In this document: piece by piece, positions 34,972 to 48,189 of the stretch
How the letters are laid out: every line of letters begins with the position of its first letter
Numbering within the stretch: the stretch's first letter is position 1
Position numbers and translations under genes: made by a program
Notes under the pieces: model-generated
Told to the model about the DNA's origin: nothing
Databases searched by the model: none
The model's input: only the letters and a program-made list of their open reading frames with translations
From: Bromus sterilis
Lineage: Eukaryota > Streptophyta > Magnoliopsida > Poales > Poaceae
Reading direction: 5' to 3'
DNA: 64,000 bases
NCBI GenBank assembly: GCA_950022295.1
Contig: OX465595.1
Span: 67,540,770 to 67,604,769 of the forward strand

Positions 34972-36395
34972 TGATGTCTACGCACGCTTCTATTCTTGTA
35001 GACTATGCTGGGCCTCCAAGCGCAGAGGTTTGTAGGACAGCAGCTATTTCCCTCAAGTGGATGACCTAAGGTTTATCGAACTCAGGGAAGTAGAGGTTGA
35101 AGATGGTCTCTCTCAAGCAACCCTGCAATTAAGATACAAGAAGCCTCTTGTGTCCCCAACACACCTAATACAACTAGGATTTGTATAGGTGCACTAGTTC
35201 GGCGAAGAGATGGTAAAATATGGGTGATAGGTGTGGAAAAACAAAGTAATATAAATCTGTAATAAAAAGTGCAGCAAGCAAACATGTGACAAACTTGAGC
35301 ACAAACGATATTGCAATGGTGGGAACAAGGCCTAGGCTTCATACTTTCACTAGTGGAAACTCTCAACAACATTAACATAGTCTAATCACATGATATTTCC
35401 CATAAAACATGCAATGGAGACGTACTCGGAGGTCATTCCTTTGTGGTCAAGAGAGGACGAGAATTATGTAGGGCTACAAAAGCACACCTCAGAGTTTGTA
35501 GTTCTCAATCTTTGGATTTCCCAATGTCACCGCGGCCATCCAAAGAGAGTACCAAAATCACCACAACATATCTCAAGGATAGTCAAAGACAAGAACCAAG
35601 AGACTCTCAATCTTCAATCAACACACAAAAGAGAAAATCACTCATGAAAATATTCTTCTAACCCATGTCCAATAGACCGTTGTCACCTTGGTCTCGGGGA
35701 TTATACTAGATAAGATCAAGTGAGTACATCAATCCAATACATAGAGGAAGGGGAAATATCATGGGATCACCCTAGATTAACATAGCCTATGATCACAACG
35801 AAGATCACATCATGGGAGAGAGAGAAGAACACATAGCTACTGGTAGAAACCTTAGCCCCGAGGGAGAACTACTCCCGCTTCATGGAGGCGGAAGCAACGT
35901 CGATGGATATGAATCCGGGGGGACTTCCCCGTCCCGGCAGGGTGCCGGCACAGGAATTCTGGTCCCCCGAAGCTTGTCGGCGATGGCGGCGGAGATCGGA
36001 ATTTCTTCTGGAGAAAAGGGGTCAGGAATCAGGGTTTTCGCGACGGGAGAATAAATAGGAGCCAAAGGGGGCACCGAGGGGGCCACAGGGCAGCCAGGAG
36101 GGTGTGTGGCGTGGCCTAGGGTGAACCCGCGCCGGGCACCCTCCTGGGCCCGTGGTGGTGGCCCTCCTGCCATGTCTTTTATATATTTTTTCCGGAATTT
36201 TTGGAGCACTTTTAATGGCCGGAAAACCTGAAATACAAAAACAGTAGAAAACAGGAACTGGCACTGAGGTGCACTGAGTTAATAGGTTAGTCCAAATATG
36301 ATCAAAAGTGTATGAAAGTTCAAGCAGAACATGGCAAAGTCACACAAATCATGCATGGAGCAAGCAGATATTATAGATACGTTTGGGACATATCA
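34972..36395 (-). repeat. 5' LTR of element C
   Basis: About 1424 bp with TG...CA ends on the minus strand. The first 250 bases (U3) are clearly related to the LTRs of A and B; the remainder is not, apart from a GC-rich tract and a TATTTATTCTC block (minus strand, near 36046-36056) in a similar position. No gene is seen inside. Confidence 0.85.
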
Positions 36396-37060
36396 TTCCA
36401 TGCTAAACCATGCGATGTGTGAGTCAACATCGGCTTCCCATCTGCATCAAATTCCGTTCTCTTCACATATTTGTGCCATGTCATCTATCTGGCTATCTCT
36501 TCCATCATCTAAAGGCATTGAATTCTTGGTATCACTTGAAGAGACCGAAGAACATTTACGGGTATTTTGGTGTGCGTCTTCTCACCTTGACCATTGTCTA
36601 TCACAACATACCTGGATGACTTGCATTTGGGAAAATAGTCTTCGTCCGCATACTCTTTCCTAAATAAAGCACATCCATTCTCACAAGAATGTATTTGCTC
36701 ATAGGGCATCTTAAGTACCTTGATGATTTTATCCGATTGGTACAAGTTTGCAGGCATAACATGATCTTTTGCTAGAAACCGCCCAAATAGGGTCATGATC
36801 GCATTGTAGCACTATGTGCCCAAGTTAAATTGTCCCTTCAGAGCCATCACTTGTGCGATGGAATCGAGCTAAAAAAGCTCAGTGTGAGCGTGGAGAGGAC
36901 GTTTTGAAGACTCCAACATCTCATAGAAGGACTTCGCAATTTCCTCCATCTCATCGTCCTCATCCCGCGCATCGTCAAAGTACTGCACAATGTCTTCGAT
37001 CCCGGTTCCATACTCGTCCGTGCGCTGGCGGACCACCTCCTCTCTCCTGCGTCCGGCAGA
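36396..37060 (-). pseudogene. TNP2 transposase, middle part (broken)
   Basis: TNP2 is the En/Spm-type transposase that binds and cuts CACTA ends. Reading on from 49864 across the element B insertion, the frame continues with EEVVRQRTDEYGTG and YFDDARDEDDEMEE. It then shifts frame at a T/A run near 36870. A second open block, 36796 to 36509, carries MTLFGRFLAKDHVMPANLY, MPYEQIHSCENGC and the CPKC-like FPKCKSSRY, typical of the PF02992 family. Several further stops occur toward 36396. This copy is dead. Confidence 0.82.
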
Positions 37061-37065
37061 CTCGC
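36396..37065 (-). mobile_element. CACTA transposon, inner fragment
   Basis: This is CACTA DNA between element C and element B. It continues the TNP2 gene that starts at 50103. The last five bases (37061-37065, CTCGC) are the left copy of element B's TSD. Confidence 0.85.
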
Positions 37066-38738
37066 TGATACATCCAAAACGTATCTATAATTTCTGCTTG
37101 CTCCATGCCTCTTTTGTGTGATATTGCTATGATATTTATGAACTTACATACACTTTTGATCATATTTGGACTAACCTATTAACTCAGTGCACCCCAGTGC
37201 CAGTTCCTATTTTCTGTTGTTTTTCTATTTCAGGTTTCCCCCTTATTAAAAGTACCAGAAAAATTCCGGGAAAAATATAGGAAAAATCAGCGTACCGGAA
37301 GCTTCGAGAAAAGCCCGAGAGGGGCCAGAGGGGAGCCAGGGGGCCCTAGGCGGCCAGTGGGCGCGGACCCACCCCCGGTCGGGCCAGGGGGGCGCCTGGA
37401 GCCCCTGGCCCACCTCTGGCTTCCCCTTTCGCCTATTTATTCCCCGTGACGAGAAACCCTCAGGGACGGAACCCTTTTTCGCGATCTCTCCTCTGTTCCG
37501 CCGCCGCCGCGCTTCCAAGATCGGGAGCACCAGAAGACCTCTTCCCGGCACCCTGCCGGAGGGAGGAATCACCTCCGGGAGCTTCTCCATCACCATGGAT
37601 TCTTCCCGGATGAACCGTGAGTAGTCCACCTTGGACCATGGGTCCATGAACAGTAGCTATGTGATGTTCTCCTCCCCTCTTTGTTCTTCATGGATTAGAC
37701 CTCGTGAGCTGCCCTACATGATCGAGGCACATATGTAATCTTTCTGCTGTTGCTATGCTGAGTTTGTTGGGATCTGATGGATTATGAGATTATGTTCAGA
37801 TTGTGATTGAGTTATATATTTGATTCTCTCCTTTTATATTTATGTTCTTGAGTAACTCTTGCATGTTCTCCGTTGCTGTTTATTGCTTTGGCCAAGTAGT
37901 AGGTAGTGACTCCAAGAGGGAGCGTTATGCATGATTGTGGGTTCATGCCCCCGGATGACTAGCTTGAGTGACAGAAACATGAGTCTAGGGGATGTGATGT
38001 TGCCACAAGGGGGAAAACAACGGTGCTTGTACTTGCGGGTGCAAGGATTGTTTACTTTACGCAAAGTTCTTTAATGCAGTTGTCCGTTTCTTTGAGTTTA
38101 CACTTTGGGTGGGATTCGCAACTTAATACCAGCGAGATGTTCTGGATAGATATCTCAAGGTGGGTGATTAGTGGGTAGATGCAGTTGGACTTCGGTCTAC
38201 TTGTCTTGGCGTACTGCCCATGCTTTTGAGCCTCTTCCTTTATGTTTTGCATAATTAACATTGGTTTGTGCACATAATCCTGTCAATTGCCCAGCTGTAA
38301 TTTGTTTACCTTCCATGGCTATTTTATCATCTTTTGGGAGAGAGACATCACTAGTGAACATCATGGGACCCTGATCCATATATCCACCACTGTTTGCACT
38401 ATCAATTTACTTTCAGTATTTACTTTTTCGTAACTATCACTATCTATCATTATTATCATGTGTGTTTTATCCTTTGTAAACAACAAGGCCGGAGAAATTG
38501 ACAACTTCTCTGAACTCGTTGGGAGCAAAGCTATCTGTGTGTGTGAAGGTCCAGGAGAAGCAAGTCATTATCTTCAAACGGCGCCTCACTTGCCGAACCA
38601 CCTACTTGTTGACCTTGGAGTCCTACGGGAGACAATCTTAAAACCTCGGTGTCTTCACCGAGGGAAACTTGCCGTTACGCTACATCTCACCTTCCACTTG
38701 GGGTAACCAACGAGGGCGAGAAACTATCTCGTGTATCA
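37066..38738 (+). repeat. 5' LTR of element B
   Basis: 1673 bp, from TGATACATCC to ...TCGTGTATCA. A TATTTATTCCCC block (about 37434-37445) may be the core promoter. It differs from the 3' LTR by a handful of bases in each 200, pointing to an insertion that is not recent. Confidence 0.92.
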
Positions 38739-38748
38739 AGCAAATTTC

Positions 38749-38761
38749 TGGCGCCGTTGCC
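38749..38761 (+). other. Primer-binding site of element B
   Basis: TGGCGCCGTTGCC, an Asp-tRNA-type site, 10 bases after the LTR end. Confidence 0.85.
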
Positions 38762-38900
38762 GAGGACTCCACTCTTCAAGAAAGGGGAGTTGCACACTAT
38801 CTTTTATCTTTGCTTTTTAGTCTTGTTATTTACCTTTCAGTTTTTGCTTTAGTGTCTTTTATCAAAAATCAAAAAAATAGTTATCTTGCTTGCTGCTGCT

Positions 38901-40936
38901 ATGGGTTCCTTTGAGAACACTAAGTTGTGTGACTTCACTAGTCACAACAACAATGACTTTATCTGCACTCCTATTGCTACACCTGCTACTTCAGCACCTT
39001 CTTATGAGATTAAACCTGCTTTGCTGAACCTTGTTATGAAAGATCAATTCTCTGGTGCTAGAGATGATGCTGCTTTGCATTTAAATAATTTTATTGAGCT
39101 ATGTGATATGCAAAAGTACAAAGAAGTAGATGGTGATATTGTTAAGCTTAAGCTTTTTCCTTTCTCCTTGAGGGATGAAGCTAAAATCTGGTTTCAATCC
39201 TTTCCTAAGAATAGCATAGATTCTTGGGATAAGTGCAAGGATGCTTTTATCGGGAAGTACTACCCCCCTGCTAAGATTATCCAGATGAGGAGCTTTATTA
39301 TGAATTTTAAACAATTGGATAATGAACACGTTGCCCAAGCTTGGGAACGCATGAAATCTCTTGTTAAGAACTGCCCTACGCATGGTTTGACTACTTGGAT
39401 GGTTATCCAGATTTTTTATGCAGGCTTGAACTTTACCTCGCGGAACTTGTTAGATTCAGCCGCGGGAGGAACCTTTATGTCAACTACACTTGGTGCTGCA
39501 CAAAAATTCTCGATGAGATGATGACCAACTATTCCCAATGGCACACCGAAAGAGCTCCAAAAGGTAGGAAGGTAAAATCTGTCGAGGAGATCTCCTCCCT
39601 AAATGAAAAGGTTGACTTGATCATGTCTTTACTTACCAAGCAATCTTCTATTGATCCTCAAAATGTTCCTTTAAATTCTTTGATTGCTCAGGATCAAGTA
39701 GATTTGAACTTTATCTCTAGAAACAACTTCAACAACAATGCTTATAGGAGTAACTTTGGTAGCAATCCTAGACCGTTCCCCTCCAACAACTATGGGAACA
39801 ACAACACTTATCCTAGCACCAAAAACTCCACTGTTGAATTAGAGAGTATGCTTAAAGACTTTATCACTACCCAAAAAGCCTTCAACAAGAGTGTAGAGGA
39901 AAAACTAGACAAACTAGATACCCTCTCGTCGAAGGTAGACAATTTAGCCAATGAAGTAGAATTGCTTAAAATTAGAACTTCTCCCCTTGAGGAGAGGAAG
40001 GTCACTCCTATAAATGCTATCCAATTGCAAATTAATGAAAACATTAGGATGATGGCTGAACTCAAAGAGAGATGGGCTAGAGAAAAGGAGGAAGAGGATA
40101 GAATTAAGAGCCTTCCTACACACCATACTGTTTATACTATCCAAGTGGTTGAGGATATCCAAACTCTTAGCACCCAATGCACCCCTAGTCCCATAGGACC
40201 TATTAATGGTGATGCTATGACCTCAACCGTAGAAGAAGAAATTCCTATGACTATAGAAGCTATCAAACAAGTGAGCCTAAATGACACCACTACCACTTTA
40301 CTTGATAGTAGTGACCTTGATTTTGGTAATTGCACTCTTTCTGAAGTTATTCGTTTCCTTCACAAGATGTCTAGAGACCCCCACACTAGCACACTTAATC
40401 TTGCCTTCACGGAGCACATCACTGATGCTCTCATCAAAGCTAGGGAGGAGAAGCTTAGGTTAGAAGCCTCCATACCTAGAAAGCTAGAAGATGGTTGGGA
40501 TCCTATGATTAAAATTAAGTTGAATAACTTTTCTTGCTATGCTTTATGTGATCTTGGAGCTAGTACCTCTGTTATTCCCAAAAGAATGTATGATATATTT
40601 GAGTTGAAACCTTTTGATGCTTGTTCTTTTGGTGTTCGCCTCGTCGATTCTTCCGTAAAGAAACCTTTGGGGCAGATAGATGATGTTCCTATCATTGTCA
40701 ATGACAACTATGTTCCCGTTGATTTTACTATTATGGACATTGAATGTGAACCTTCTTGTCCAATTATTTTGGGACGCCCTTTTCTTCGCACCGTTGGTGC
40801 TGTTATTGATATGAAAGAAGGGATTATAAAATTCCAATTCCCTCTCAAGAAAGGGATGGAACACTTACCTAGAAAAAATATTAAGTTGCCTTCTGAGTCC
40901 GTCACACGGGCTAGTTATTTTCTTGAAAAGACTTGA
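38901..40936 (+). pseudogene. Athila-type gag-protease of element B (one frameshift)
   Basis: Translation from the ATG at 38901 (MGSFENTKLC) gives an Athila-like capsid domain (IWFQSFPKNSIDSWDKCKDA near 39187, EHVAQAWERMK near 39327). A one-base loss near 39500, at a CAAAAA run, shifts the frame. The second frame then runs to TGA 40934. It contains Asn-rich sequence (about 39725-39815), a coiled-coil stretch (39840-40100) and a retropepsin-like domain (ALCDLGASTSVIPK near 40533; IILGRPFLR near 40762). The protease site is DLGA rather than DTGA/DSGA, which is usual for Athila-like plant elements. The polyprotein ends here with no RT. Confidence 0.85.
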
Positions 40937-41076
40937 TCTATTTGCATTAAGCCTAGCTAATAGCTTTAAAGAAGCGCTTTCGGGAGGCAGCCCGCAACAA
41001 ATTTAGGATTTCCTTTTTGTTTTTCTTCTGTTTTTAGTGGTCTTGATGATTGTTACTACTGTAGCAACATCATTGT

Positions 41077-44000
41077 TGTAAGGCCCGATATGCGATATTG
41101 TTCCAGATCTAGATGTTTCCATCCAGATCCGAGGACGAAGCACATATCGGTCCCACCACGACATATGACGAAGTCATATGCCCCGGATTTCCAACATGAT
41201 ATCACAACATTACAGATACAAAGATACAACATCTCATACAGTCGGCATACAACTGCCTCAAATACAATACAACGGCGGAAGATACATGTCTGGGTACAGA
41301 CTACAAGAGAATTCCTAGTGGCAAAGAGAAAAACATCGATCCCCATAACCACACGGGTCCAGGCCCTCCGTCGGGATCCGCCTAACTAGTCGTCGTCGAG
41401 CCTCCACGTGAAACGTCGATCACCGTACCTGTTGTCGATCAAGAACCCTAAAAAGAGTTTGGGGGTAGTATCATGAGTACAGAAGTACTCAGCATCCAAC
41501 GGTAGTGGTCACCTGACCCAGCAAGGACTTCATCACTCGTAATTCTAGGACAACTAGTAGTTTACGGTAAGGATGGGGTAAGTGGTGAGGTTGCTGCCGC
41601 ACTAGCATTTATGAAGTGGCTAACGATCTAGAGAATAAGATAAGGAGTCAAGCATTCGATGAGGAATCGCCTCCAACAAGTCTGCTATCCACCTACTTAC
41701 GCAAACATAACACCTATCTTATCCTTGTCCTCCTCTTCGCATCCCGACGAAGAAGAAGCAGTCAAGGCACACACACATTGATCAAGTTATATTTATGATT
41801 ATCTCAGTTGTTGTTGTCTATGAACAAGGAGTAGGTCTCAAGTCGTCCATAACCGTGGACACGACTTCTCGAAAAGATTTAACCCTGCAGGGGTGTACCA
41901 ACTGCCCATTACAAGGCTCCGCACGCACGCCCATCTCTCTCAGTTGCTACCCATTATAGGCAACCATTTTATGATTTAGTTCCGAAAGATCCGAAACGAC
42001 AGGTCCCTCTAACTAACAACGAACAAATCCGGGTGGCCCCTGGGGAGTCGACACCCAATCCAAGAGTCGGTCGCGCCCTCGGATTGGACTCTTCCGTATG
42101 GCTAAGGTCGGGGTTAGTCTCACCTATATAACAGGGGACTTCCCTAGCTCACCAGTGTGGACCAACCAGAGGAACTATGTCTCCGTTGGTCCGGGTTGTT
42201 TTAAAACTGCTGGGGGCCCAACCAAGCACACACACGATTTCAAATGGTAAATCAGCTTGGGCCACCTCTAGAAATGTTTGGAGCTAGGTAGGTAAGAAGA
42301 AGGGACCCCATAAAATCCCACACGCGGTTAGGCATGCTCAGTCTTAAAACCAATACCCGGAACTCAGACCCTAGGTGACTCGAATGGAACAAAGCGTCGG
42401 GGCGGGATAGCCTAGACCTTCCATCCTTCGTCGAATATAGTCAACATTATAATAATCATATCATCAACAACAATATAATCTAATAATGTGATAGCCAAAA
42501 CCAAGGAGTAACAGGGGGTAACATCGTAGCATCCTAAGCATGCATACTAAGCAGGGGGTGAGCAACGAGCAATAGTAACATAGCAGTACATGGTTTGATG
42601 GGAGGGGACATGGCTGTATCGGTTTGAAAGAGGCCGTAAACATGTGGTAGGATCAAACATCGAACCTAACCTAGACTAGCATGCAAACCGCTGGTTGAAA
42701 TAGAATGGATCATAAGTAATGTATAGTCCTTGCCTGTTGATAAGTCGGGTTCCGAAGGTCTAGTTGATCGCAAGCTCGCAACGTCTCCGAGAGGTACCCG
42801 CGGAAGCACACAAGAGGTAAACACTGGAAAGCAATCAACGGGCAAGCATCTATTACTAAGAAGCAAACACGAGCAAGCATCAACAAGAAGGCAACACGAG
42901 ACATCGCACCTACCGTCGAGAGCGGTTACTAACAGGTTAAGTGGAGTATTCGTCACACACGACGATACCGCACATTTAAAAGGGTTCAAGTTGTTTAGCT
43001 ATAGGTGATCAGCAAAGGTTGTTAACATGGCATCTCACTCAAGCATGGCATATCACACAAACATGTCAAGAGGTGAAGCATAAGATAAACTATATATGCT
43101 AGTCAATTTAAGTGAGGCACAACCTAAACATGGCATTACACTAAGTGCCTCACGACAATTAAAACATTTGGTACTGTTCTGCCCTAACCCATATTTTAGG
43201 TTGGTTAACAACAGAAAACAATAGCATAAACACAAAGTGCACGAAAAACTAATCAAGTTACATATAAAGAACACCCCAAACGGAGTTACAGTTAAAAAGA
43301 TACAAGCAAAACAAGTTACGGGCACAATCTGCCAACATTAGGAAGCACACTTTAGAGCAATGCATAAACAGGGTAATGAATGCAAACATGCTCACAAATG
43401 ATATGCAACTAAAGTAGACATGGCAGGGAAGGCATGGCAAAAAGAATCATGCAAATAGGCATCATGAACAATAAATTATAGCCCCAGCAAAACGCAATAA
43501 AACATTACTGGTCAAGGACTTAGTGAAAATCAGGAAAACATGACAGAAACTGTTATTATTATGTTGTATAAACAGGAGAATAACTATACGCAAAAGTGCA
43601 GCAACATGACATAGCAATATATGAGAATGAACTAGACATGATCTGGTGATTAGGTAAAAACAAGAATCATGGTCATAGGCATCATAGATCAAAAGATATT
43701 AAGCAAACAACATGGCATCGGGACGTTACAGACTTAGAGAAAAACAGAGGTGGCTGTCAAAAACAGTGGCATAGCAACTTTGGAGCTCAATAACTAGATG
43801 ACCAGCAAGCATATCATGACAATGCAATACATGTAATGGAAGTAGACATGATGCTTAACAGTATGCAAAAATAATTAATGCAATAGGCCTCATGGATGTG
43901 TCACAATCATCAACCAAAGTAGCAATAAAATAACAACAGCAGCACATAACAGCAATTAGTAGCAGTTAACGGCATGATGCCCACTTCAACATATATTAAC

Positions 44001-45413
44001 AACATCAATATGGCCTCAAATCAAAATGCTCACAAAAGATGGATTGAAGTACACACAATTCTAAACAAATTTCCTTTTGGGCGCAACGTCATCCGAGCTA
44101 CGGTTTGATCGCAATTCTACTCGCAAAACAGCATCAGCAGCAAAATTTCTGGGACTTAGAAAAACGCAGGGGTTAGCCAGGAAAAAAAATAAACAACAAC
44201 CAAAAAAAGGGCCTCACCCCTTGGGCTTCGGCCCAAGTTGGCCTGGGAGGCGGCCTGGCAAATCTGGCCTGGGATGGCCTGGATCTGGGCCACGGGGCGC
44301 GCTGGGCCTGGCAGTCCGGGCGCTGGAGGTGGCCCAGGGCGGCGGTTAGCGGGCGTCGGCTCGCTTGGTTCGTCCCGAGGACGGCGGCGGCCTCCGACGC
44401 CGGGCGACGACCTCGCTGGTGTAGCCGCACGGCGGGGAGGAGTCCAGGCAGCGCTGGGAGGAGGACGAGCGAAGGGGGCGGATCCCTACGGCACCTCGCC
44501 GGATCCGGATGGCTGCGGTCGCTGGCGTGGCCCGAGTTGGCCTCGGCTCCGCCATGGCGCCATGGGGCGACGGCTGGTGCTCCTGCGGACGGGAAGAGGA
44601 GGCGGGTGAGAGGGAGAAAGGAGGAGAGGGAAGGAGAGGAGAGGTGCGGCGCGGTGAGGAGAGTTGGCCGACCGGGGCGGCTCTGGTGGCCGGGGAAGCG
44701 GCGGCGGCGTCGCGGCTTGCTCCAAGGGGACTGAGGAGAGAGATGGAGGAAGGGGTGACGTGGCACATCCAAGGCCGTCAGGTCGGCCGATCTGACGGTC
44801 CAGAATCCATTGGGCTGGATCCCAGATCTGGATTAGGGTTTGGAGCGAAAACGGGGTAATTTTTGGGGCAAAGTGGAGGAGGTGGCTGCAATTTTGGCCT
44901 AGGGAAACCCTAGAAAGAGGTGGGAGTGTGGTGGTCTTTATATAGCCCAGGTGGCTGGCAGTTTGCAAAAACATCCCTGGTTTTTCTCTCGCGCACGCGG
45001 TGCTTACGTTTCTGACCGCCGGGGGTCCGCAGGACCTCCGATTCGGGTAAACCTTCGAACTGCGCGATCAGCGCGTCGAGCCGGCAGCGTGCACCTAGCG
45101 CTGGAACCTCTCCGATAACACTTTCCGGCGCGCTATAAAAATAACCCGTTTAATTATTAAATGGGGTTTTCGTTCCGTTGGCTACGGCTGGTCTTGTGCC
45201 GGTTTTCGCGACGGTGATCGGGTGAAACCCTGTGTCGCAAAGGTCGAGTGTCAGGGTGGCAAGGCTCGGTCTCCGTCCGGTACAAGATAAGAGAGTGGGA
45301 AATAATCGCCGATCAATAAATCGGGGATGCAAACACCACAAACAAACCAGACAATCAAACAATTCACACCGAAAACAAAAAATTTTAATTTTTGTGAAAT
45401 CTGGGATGTTACA
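41077..45413 (-). mobile_element. LARD-like solo LTR nested in element B
   Basis: A 4337-bp unit with TG...CA ends: plus-strand TGTAAGGCCCGATA at the left and ATCTGGGATGTTACA at the right. The flanks are ATTGT and ATTAT, a 5-bp TSD with one change. Its length and GGCC/GGGCGT-type end resemble the very long LTRs of the Sukkula/Erika LARD group (recalled, not searched). On the minus strand a TATA box (TATATAAAG, 44937-44944) lies about 470 bases from the start, so the LTR is oriented minus. It shares blocks with the second such LTR (for example ACCGTGGACACG with CCCTGCAGGGGTG nearby). GC-rich open frames at about 44170-44980 are unlikely to be genes. Confidence 0.75.
44936..44945 (-). promoter_or_regulatory. 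TATA box of the LARD-like LTR
   Basis: The minus strand reads CTATATAAAG, followed downstream by AAACCCTAATCC-type leader sequence and a GC-rich stretch. It gives the likely transcription direction of this LTR. Confidence 0.55.
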
Positions 45414-48189
45414 ATTATATCTTTACTTTTCAAGCTTTGTGCCTTTTATAGCCTCATACGACAAGGGGAGTGAAAGTTGTGACATGCTGTCCAGAAAACA
45501 GATTCTGTCCTCGTGACTAGAAAAATCAGAGAAAAATCCCGGTTCATCTTTTTGAGCTTAATTTTTTACACAGCGTGCTCTGTACAATTACGAAACTTTC
45601 GTATGTTCTGAGTTTTTTTATTTGAGTTGCAGAAGTATCCCTAAAAAATTCGTTTCTATCTGCTGGTCTGTTTTTCACAGATTATGTCATGTTTTGCCTT
45701 TTCTTCGTTTTGCAAACCTTAAGCTTGCTTTTTCTTTGAAAAAACCTTTGGGCACTCTTGAAAAACAGTAGCTCCTCAAGATTATCTTTATTTCCAGTAG
45801 AGACAAAATTATTTTATTATGGGTACTAACCTCGCTAATCAGATTATGATGAGTTATGTATGAAGGGAGTTTTCAAGTGTGCGAGGGAAGATGATGAAAG
45901 AAGATTAAGAAGTGTCAAGCGTTCAAGCCTGGGGATGCCCCCGTGCATCCCCTTCTCCATCGACAATTATCAGTTCGACTCTCGTTTCACTATATTTTTC
46001 TCGCTTCATGCGTTATGTGCTATTCTTGGAGCGTCTCGCTCTTAGGTTTTGTTTTTAGTTTTTTTAGCTTTGCTTGCTGTTCATAACAAGTTAGAGCTCA
46101 ACTTTCTTTGTGTGGGAGAGAAACACGCTCCACTTCCAAAATTTAGAACACAACATAGGACTTTTTCCTGCTTATCTTTGTTGTGTTTGTTCTTTATCTT
46201 TTCGTAGCTGCTGTCATGCTTTGCTCTTAGCTTTCATGTTTATCTTTTAAAAGAGCTTTTTTTAGTTTGTTGCTGGAACTCTCTTGAGTTTTCATTTTTA
46301 TCTTGTTTAGAGAGTTTGCCTGTTGCATTGAGTTTTGTGTCTTGACTTGAAGTAGGTAATTGAGGTTGCTATTCTTTTTGTAGTAGTAACTTGAAATAGT
46401 TTTGAGGTGTTGTCTTGAGTAATGTTTGGACTTTTGGTGTCAAGAGCTTTAGCCTATTAGTGATAGATGTCGTATTTTGGGAAATCCGTGTTTATTTTCA
46501 AAAACTTACAAATTAGTTGAGAACTCTAGCTGCTAGTTGGATCACTACTCTTCTGAGGGGTCGAATATTAGAGTACACTCACGTACCATGAGTCGAGGAT
46601 GCGCAAGGAAAACCAAACCCCCATACACTCCTCCTCAGGGTACTTATCTCTTTGTGAACCTCCTTATTAGATTGAGAGTTACCGATAATAAGTGCATGAG
46701 TTCTTCGGACTAATATGAGTATTCGAAAGTTGACACTTCCACCTTCCCATATTTTGCTAGCCTCTCATGTGCCGTGCATTGCTTTCTTCTCACTCCGAGA
46801 GTCAGCGTCCACTTTCGTTGGTACATCCAAACCCTTGGCATGATACGCTCTGTCATCATAAGCCTCCTTATATCCTTCCTCAAAACAACCACCATACCTA
46901 CCTATCAAGGCATTTCCATAGACTTTCCGAGATATATTGCCATGCAACATCCATCTTCTCATGACTTAATCTTCATGTCATACATGCTACTTGCTTGATC
47001 GATGAGCCGCATGCTAGTTGGGCCTTGCCCTAATCATTGCTACATGACGCGCTAGTATCATTGCATATCCTGCTACACTGGCAGAGGCATACATTTGCAT
47101 ACATCATGATAGTTACATTTTCTTTATGATTCGAGTACTTTTTAAAGTGTGAAAGATCTTCTATACTTTTTGTAATATATAGAGTGTTGCCCCTAAAGTG
47201 AGGAAAAGATCCCAAAGAGGACAAAATTAGAAGATCCCAAAGAGGACAAATTAAAAGATCCCAAAGAGGACAAATGAGAGTTAAATAGAAAGAGCCATTG
47301 AGGCCACCAAAAAAATAGAAAAAATAATAAAAAAAGTAAAGAAAAAAGAGAAAAATAAAAAGAGAGAAGGGGGCACACTACTATTCCTTTTTGAGAAGAT
47401 CCACACTCGTACTCCATCTTGTATCTTGTACTCCATAGAGATTATCATTCATGCATATAACTATGTGGGGACCTTCACACTTTAGAACTTGGCTTGTATA
47501 TTCCAATGATGAGCCTCCTCAAATGAGCTCTAGGTCTTCTTGAGCAAGCAAGTTGGATGCACCCCCACTAGTTCCATTGGAGAGCTTACCTTAGCTCGTA
47601 TGTGCATCTGTTGCATGGCAATCCCTACTCCTCACATCATATCTATCATTTGGCTTTCTCTCGCCTATGATTGTCCTCATTGATGTGAGCCTTTCACACC
47701 ATTTTGTCTTCCTCCTCCACTATATTCTCTCTTTGCCATCCTAAGTGTCAACTTTCTTGCTTACGCTCATCCATTGCATGAGTGCTCAAAATGTCGAAAA
47801 GGAGTGGGTCATTTTGACTTGTACCTGGCTAGTGGTCTGGGGATGAGTCAAGATAAGATTACAAAGAAGACCAAGTGTGAAACTTTAGTAGATTGAGTTC
47901 TCAACAATAAAATACGTTTTCTCGTATATCCATATCCCCTTTCTTGCACGCAAACACCATTTGGAGACATTCGAGTCACGGACAGCGAGAGCTCTTGCAC
48001 CTTTATGTTCTTATGTTGCTTGTTTCAATGCCAAATATAGACTCTTGCCTGTTATGACTTGAATTGAATTACATGCCTTGATTGCTTTACTTGCAAAGTT
48101 CTTATATGGTTGTTGGCATGTCACCACAGAAATTATGCTTGTTATCATTTACCTACTCGAGGACGAGCAAGAATTAAGCTTGGGGATGT
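45414..48189 (+). other. 3' noncoding internal region of element B
   Basis: About 2.8 kb without a credible gene. The part from 46963 is colinear with 13314-14504 of element A. An A-rich minisatellite with three GATCCCAAAGAGGACAAA units lies at about 47207-47275. The region ends in the polypurine tract AAGCTTGGGGATGT before the LTR. Confidence 0.8.
47207..47275 (+). repeat. GATCCCAAAGAGGACAAA minisatellite
   Basis: Three units of about 23 bp in element B; the equivalent site in element A (13562-13603) has two. Confidence 0.8.

Larger units (their letters stand above)
33781..36395 (-). mobile_element. Element C: Athila-like Gypsy element on the minus strand, 5' part
   Basis: Read on the minus strand it has a 5' LTR (36395 to 34972), a primer-binding site and the start of gag. 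Element A then interrupts it at 33781. Its LTR start (TGATATGTCC...) resembles those of A and B but its end (...GTAGACATCA) differs, so it is a related but separate family, possibly the WHAM/Sabrina group. At the right it borders CACTA DNA; the flanking bases TTCCA (36396-36400) should be its TSD. The rest of the element lies left of the window, beyond A and the Tat element. Confidence 0.82.

Noticed and set aside
44173..44974. GC-rich Pro/Arg/Ser frames inside the first LARD-like LTR
   Set aside because: Several overlapping frames on both strands are open because of composition; no domain is seen.
41077..45413. DNA transposon with TIRs
   Set aside because: The ends show only short inverted similarity (TGTAA...TTACA), while TG...CA ends, a 5-bp TSD and length fit an LTR better.
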